Below are positions 36,223-39,880 of a DNA stretch of 39,880 nucleotides, one piece after another (the stretch's first letter is position 1; every line of letters starts with the position of its first letter). The DNA lies in IMG/VR virus record IMGVR_UViG_3300036944_001048, positions 1-39,880 of that record; one strand, given 5' to 3'. The notes beneath the pieces are model-generated. The model was not told the origin of the DNA. It worked only from the letters and a program-made list of their open reading frames with translations, and did no database searches. The position numbers and the translations under genes were made by a program. Origin of the DNA: a virus.

Positions 36223-38262
36223 ATGGCCGTCAAGAGCTTCACCTTCATGGCCCGTTCTGTCGATGGCGTGAGCGCGGAATCAGGTGCGCTGACAACGGTG
36301 CGGCGCAAGAACACCACGACGAAAATCGTTGTTTATACAGACAGCGACCTGACAGTGCCGGCCGCAAATCCCCAGGTTGCAAGTTCACTCGGCCTTGTGG
36401 GTCCGCTCTACTGGAACGACAGTACGGAAGCCGAGGTTACGTTTACCGTTGCGACGTCTGACGGCGGGACAACGCTGCTTCAGGTCGATTATTCCGGTGG
36501 CGTGTTTACCGCATCCTATGCGCAGGTTGGGCAGCTTACCCTGTTCGAAGAGACTGCCACGGGCGATGGGTCAGATACGACTTTCGTCCTTTCTGACGTG
36601 GTTGCATCCAGCCCCTATCAGATGGACGTCACGATTGACGGCCTGCTTCAGAACAAGGGCAGCTATACGGTATCAACGGACGGGACGGATACGACCGTCA
36701 CCTTCACCGAAGCTCCGCCTGATGATGCGGTCATCTACTTCACAGCCTCGACGCTGGCGGCGCTATCGCCATCAGACCAGAGCAGCGCGGTTGTGCTGCC
36801 GCAGGGCGGGACGGATGATGAAACGCTTGCGCTCTGGCTTGCCCGGCCTGCAATCCGCGTTCGTAGCTGCGGCGCGCTCACGGATGGAAGCGATGCACGG
36901 CCAGGAATCGCTGCGGCCATTGCTCTGGCAGTTTCAAGCGGCGTCAATGCGATCGAGTGCGAGCCGGGAACCTATACGTTCCTGACGGCGGCGGATTCAT
37001 CCTACTGCATCAGCCTGCCGGAAGTGGAAAACTTCTTCATTGGCGGGCAGGGGCGCAAGCAGACCGTCTGGAAGGTAGACAGCAGCATTTCCCGCGGTGT
37101 GATGGCGACGGCAGACGGCTGCAACGGCCTCAAAGTGCGCGGCGTCACGTTCGATGGCAACCGCCAGAACACCACGGCGGCGGGGCTTCACGCGCTACGT
37201 CTTGGCGAGGCTGATGATGTCGAACTTGACGGCGTCGGCTTCATCAATGCGAACGCTTATGGGCTAGGCGCACAGGCGGGTCACTATCGCGGCCTGAAGA
37301 TCACGAACTTCTACGTTGCGAACTGCAATCTAGACGGCATCGACATCAAGAATTTCGACGACCTGAACGAGCGGATTATCATCAGCGGCGGAACGGCAAG
37401 CAACAACGGGCAAGACCTTTCGGCGTCTGCGCCTGCGGCAATCGACATTCGCGGCCCCGGCTCGCTAGTGTCGAATGTCCATACGTATCTGACGACGGCG
37501 AGCCTCACTGGTTCCGGCATCCGGCTTCGTCAGGACGATGGCACGCAAGGTCTTGGCGGCAAGTATTCTCAGGTCACGAACTGCCACCACTACGGCACAA
37601 CCGGAACGTATGGCTTCTACAGCGCAGCGCCCCGCGCGGCCTTCACGGCCTGTTCTGTCTACATGGCTGGCGGCACGGGAAACTGCTTCTTCTTCTCTGT
37701 GGACGCGACAGACGACACAGTCGCCAACTGCATCGCAGTCGATGGCGGGCGCGGCTTCTGGAGCCAGGCGGCGCGCGTTCACTTCACGTCCTGCGCCGCT
37801 TTTGACCATTCGAACGAAGGCTGGCGCATTGACGCGGCCAATGACAACACGTTCCTCGCCTGCCATTCGAATGACAACGCCTATGGCTTCCGACAAATCA
37901 ACAGCTCGACCGGTTCGGATTTCCGGGTGTGTCAGACGTCCGGAAATAGCACGCTGAACTGGTCCGCAGTCGCTGGAAACTACAAGGCAACTCACTGCAT
38001 CGGCATCGTGACGCAGAACGCAGGTGGAGCATCCGGCACAACGGATGGCTCTGGCGATCTGACGGTTACGCACGGTCTTGTCTCGACGCCTACGCGCGTC
38101 ATGGTGACAGTAACCGGCACGACCTACGCTCACGCGCAGGTTCACACCATCGGCAGTACGACATTCAAGATACGCTTTTTTGACGCTGCCGGTGTGGCGC
38201 TCGCAACGACATCACTCACAGCAGATTGGGACGCCCGTAACGCGGCGGCGATTGCAGCATGA
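36223..38262 (+). CDS. Tailspike with right-handed beta-helix
   Basis: 679 residues, TTGAGGAC upstream. N-terminal 1-105 is the tail-binding region; 106-175 is a beta module (ATGDGSDTTFVLSDV...VTIDGLLQNKGSYTV) shared among many tail proteins; 205-580 has the pectate-lyase-like parallel beta-helix (GVTFDGN, VGFINANAYGLG, NLDGIDIKNF), typical of spikes that bind or cut host polysaccharide. A C-terminal domain (about 610-679) starts GTTDGSGDLTVTHGL, a known terminal module. I cannot assign catalytic residues, so whether it is an active depolymerase is open. Its stop overlaps the next start. Confidence 0.88.
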   Translation: MAVKSFTFMARSVDGVSAESGALTTVRRKNTTTKIVVYTDSDLTVPAANPQVASSLGLVGPLYWNDSTEAEVTFTVATSDGGTTLLQVDYSGGVFTASYAQVGQLTLFEETATGDGSDTTFVLSDVVASSPYQMDVTIDGLLQNKGSYTVSTDGTDTTVTFTEAPPDDAVIYFTASTLAALSPSDQSSAVVLPQGGTDDETLALWLARPAIRVRSCGALTDGSDARPGIAAAIALAVSSGVNAIECEPGTYTFLTAADSSYCISLPEVENFFIGGQGRKQTVWKVDSSISRGVMATADGCNGLKVRGVTFDGNRQNTTAAGLHALRLGEADDVELDGVGFINANAYGLGAQAGHYRGLKITNFYVANCNLDGIDIKNFDDLNERIIISGGTASNNGQDLSASAPAAIDIRGPGSLVSNVHTYLTTASLTGSGIRLRQDDGTQGLGGKYSQVTNCHHYGTTGTYGFYSAAPRAAFTACSVYMAGGTGNCFFFSVDATDDTVANCIAVDGGRGFWSQAARVHFTSCAAFDHSNEGWRIDAANDNTFLACHSNDNAYGFRQINSSTGSDFRVCQTSGNSTLNWSAVAGNYKATHCIGIVTQNAGGASGTTDGSGDLTVTHGLVSTPTRVMVTVTGTTYAHAQVHTIGSTTFKIRFFDAAGVALATTSLTADWDARNAAAIAA

Positions 38263-38486
38263 CCGAAGCAGAGATCGAAACAGCCTGCCGCGCCAAGTGT
38301 GCAGCGCAGGGCATCAATCCGGACGAGCCGGTTATGCTGTGCTGGTCTGGCGGCATCTACTCGCTCAAGGACTTCTACGCAGGCCGCAAGCCTCGCCCCG
38401 GTTACGAGGAGGGCTTTGCGTGGATGCGTTTCTGGAACGAGGTTGAGCCCGTCCCTGTGTGGCAACCGCCAGTGGTCGAGGACTGA
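38259..38486 (+). CDS. Small hypothetical after the tailspike
   Basis: 75 residues, ATGA overlap with the tailspike. It starts with a helix (TEAEIETACRAKCAAQG), followed by an aromatic-rich part (LCWSGGIYSLKDFYAG, GFAWMRFWNEVE). No known family. Small genes directly after spikes sometimes encode assembly chaperones, but there is no direct evidence here. Confidence 0.65.
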   Translation: MTEAEIETACRAKCAAQGINPDEPVMLCWSGGIYSLKDFYAGRKPRPGYEEGFAWMRFWNEVEPVPVWQPPVVED

Positions 38487-38488
38487 CC

Positions 38489-38689
38489 ATGAGCAAGCGC
38501 ATCTCCACCATGAAGAACGTCCGCGAATACACCAGCGGCCAGCCCGTTGAGCTTTGGCAGGTAGACGGGCGCCTTGTCGTTCGCGCTGGCGGCGGCGCTG
38601 TCGAGATTGATCTTTACGACCTCGTCCACTGGTTCCGCGACACGCCGCAGAATGGCGTTGCAGCGGCCTTTGACGAGATGGCCGGTTAG
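38489..38689 (+). CDS. Small hypothetical, beta-rich
   Basis: 66 residues from ATG 38489, two bases after the preceding stop. A basic N-terminus (SKRISTMKNVREY) leads into beta strands (PVELWQVDGRLVVRAGGGAVEIDLYDL) and a short helix. No family is recognised. It is co-transcribed with the tailspike and fibre. Confidence 0.65.
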   Translation: MSKRISTMKNVREYTSGQPVELWQVDGRLVVRAGGGAVEIDLYDLVHWFRDTPQNGVAAAFDEMAG

Positions 38690-38724
38690 GCAGTTTTTGT
38701 GTCTGCGCGCATCAGGGAAAATCC

Positions 38725-39768
38725 ATGAGCCTTCTTAAAACAAACCGCCGCATGGAAGACGTGTCCTCTGCGCATGGCGCGCTGGGGCAGTCATCCGGTA
38801 ATGAAATCGTTGTCCAGACTTTCACGCACACGGACACGAACGCGGGAAGCACGATTGGCAGGCTGTTGCGCTATTCGGCCGGCGCAACGCACGAGACAAC
38901 CGCATACGAGATGCGGCGGCGTGTCGATGTGCAAGACCTCTCGATGTGGCGTCTGCGCTCTGTCGGCTTCGCATGGGGCGTCGGTTCGACGGTCCATTGG
39001 GGCGGAACAGTTGCGGGCCACCTGCTGCCCGAACTTACCGAGACGTACAACATAGGCTCTGCGACGTTTGAGGTAAACAACATCTACGCGCAGAACGCTG
39101 TCACGGTGTCTGACAGGCGGCTGAAGAACGACCTCGGGCCGATTCCAGGCGAGCAGGCCATCGACTTCATCAGCAAGCTGGAGCCGCGCTGGTTTCAATA
39201 CAAGGACACAGAGCTTTCAGACGGGCGCGTGATCAAGCATTCGCGGCCACATACCGGCTTCATGGCCCAACAGGTGAAGGAAGCCATGACTGCGGCGGGC
39301 ATAGAGGATTGGGCGGGCTACGCTTACGAGAAAGACGAAGATACGCACGTCCTGCGGCTGCTTGAGATGATCGGCGTACTGGCTGCGGCCGTCAAGCATC
39401 TTGCGGCAGGGCACGTTGCGCCTGTGGCTGCGCCGGAACCAGAACCGGAGCCCGTGCCAGAGCCATCGGTTGACCTCGCAGCAGAGAACGAAGCCCTGCG
39501 CCGGCGCATTGCAGAGCTTGAAACGATACCGGAACCGACGCCAGATCCGGAACCTGAGACGCACTTCGCAGACCTGATGCTTGCGGACGAGACGCTGGAC
39601 GATGCCAAGGCGCGTCTCTCGCAGCGCCTGCGCGAGCTGCGTCACTACCTCATCGCCCCGGAAATCAAGGTCAACGAGGACGGCTCTGTCGGCCTTACGG
39701 GCGATGAGCAATCCGAACTGCAAGACCTTGAGAGACGGCAGACGCTGGGGCGCTGGCTCGACGCCTGA
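38725..39768 (+). CDS. Tail fibre with peptidase S74 intramolecular chaperone
   Basis: 347 residues, CAGGGAAAATCC upstream. The N-terminal 125 residues are the short fibre part ending in NNIYAQNAVT; the S74 domain begins TVSDRRLKNDLG (S129 and K134 as the expected self-cleavage pair), with EPRWFQYKD and HTGFMAQQVKEAM typical of the family and an EMIGVLAAAVKHL helix closing it. Unusually it goes on for another ~120 residues: two Pro/Glu linkers (231-248, 268-279), short coiled coils and an acidic tail. The chaperone helps the fibre to trimerise and then cuts itself off. The gene ends just inside the terminal overlap. Confidence 0.92.
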   Translation: MSLLKTNRRMEDVSSAHGALGQSSGNEIVVQTFTHTDTNAGSTIGRLLRYSAGATHETTAYEMRRRVDVQDLSMWRLRSVGFAWGVGSTVHWGGTVAGHLLPELTETYNIGSATFEVNNIYAQNAVTVSDRRLKNDLGPIPGEQAIDFISKLEPRWFQYKDTELSDGRVIKHSRPHTGFMAQQVKEAMTAAGIEDWAGYAYEKDEDTHVLRLLEMIGVLAAAVKHLAAGHVAPVAAPEPEPEPVPEPSVDLAAENEALRRRIAELETIPEPTPDPEPETHFADLMLADETLDDAKARLSQRLRELRHYLIAPEIKVNEDGSVGLTGDEQSELQDLERRQTLGRWLDA

Positions 39769-39880
39769 CGCACGAACCTAAAAGGCTGGGACAATGGATG
39801 ACGATTTCAGTGAGCGCTTCAAGGCGCTCAAGCGTGAATTGCGTGAGGTTGCGGAGGACTTCGAACAGCTCAGGAAGCGC
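39762..39880. repeat. Right copy of the 119-bp terminal overlap
   Basis: Exact duplicate of 1..119; see the left copy. The two copies should be counted once. Confidence 0.95.
39794..39880 (+). CDS. Partial duplicate of the gene at 33..440
   Basis: The first 29 codons of the coiled-coil/TM lysis-region gene are repeated here because of the terminal overlap; the reading frame runs off the window. It shows that the tail-fibre gene is followed directly by the lysis genes in the closed circle. It is not a separate gene. Confidence 0.95.
   Translation, partial: MDDDFSERFKALKRELREVAEDFEQLRKR

Overview
The window is the complete genome of a temperate, short-tailed (podovirus-like) phage. The first 119 bases are repeated exactly as the last 119 (1..119 = 39762..39880), so the contig closes on itself into a circle of 39,761 bp. 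The gene split by the ends (33..440) is whole once the circle is closed. The DNA is visibly GC-rich. A half tRNA-Leu(UAA) beside the integrase and the style of several small genes suggest an alphaproteobacterial host; this is an inference, and no host gene is present.

Layout. 33..3658 is a rightward lysis region: a coiled-coil/TM protein, a four-TM protein, a GH24 endolysin with a C-terminal membrane hairpin, an overlapping Rz/Rz1 spanin pair and three small membrane proteins. 3659..3930 is the attP region: a 47-nt copy of the 5' half of tRNA-Leu(UAA) flanked by 18-bp direct repeats. 3931..7728 is a tightly packed leftward operon that ends in xis and int; nearly every start codon overlaps the stop before it by four bases. 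Several of its genes are under 60 codons. 7729..8268 is the genetic switch: a leftward HTH repressor gene, a rightward Cro/YdaS-like gene, and five copies of a 15-bp palindrome CTTCC-N5-GGAAG placed on two near-identical divergent promoters. 8506..8730 is an untranslated stretch with two strong hairpins and an intrinsic terminator.

8731..15905 is the rightward early operon: a RusA-type resolvase, a Sak4-like RecA-fold ATPase, a probable ssDNA-binding protein, a Cas4/RecB-like nuclease with Fe-S-type cysteines, a TOPRIM primase fused to a RepA-type helicase, and unknown genes. There is no DNA polymerase, so host replication proteins must be used. An array of 18-bp repeats after the primase-helicase (14369..14523) is the best candidate for the replication origin. 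16521..16988 is an isolated leftward four-TM gene between rightward blocks, and looks like a moron.

17193..39768 is the late rightward block: TerS, TerL, a P22-size portal, a group of accessory virion genes, a strong terminator, scaffold, an N4-gp56/DUF4043-type coat protein, decoration and adaptor proteins, a P22 gp10-like tail factor, three ejection proteins (the last of 1,328 aa), a beta-helix tailspike, two small genes and a tail fibre with a peptidase S74 chaperone. In the circle this runs straight into the lysis genes. The order portal - scaffold - coat - gp4-like - gp10-like - ejection proteins - tailspike follows P22, while the coat protein belongs to another family.
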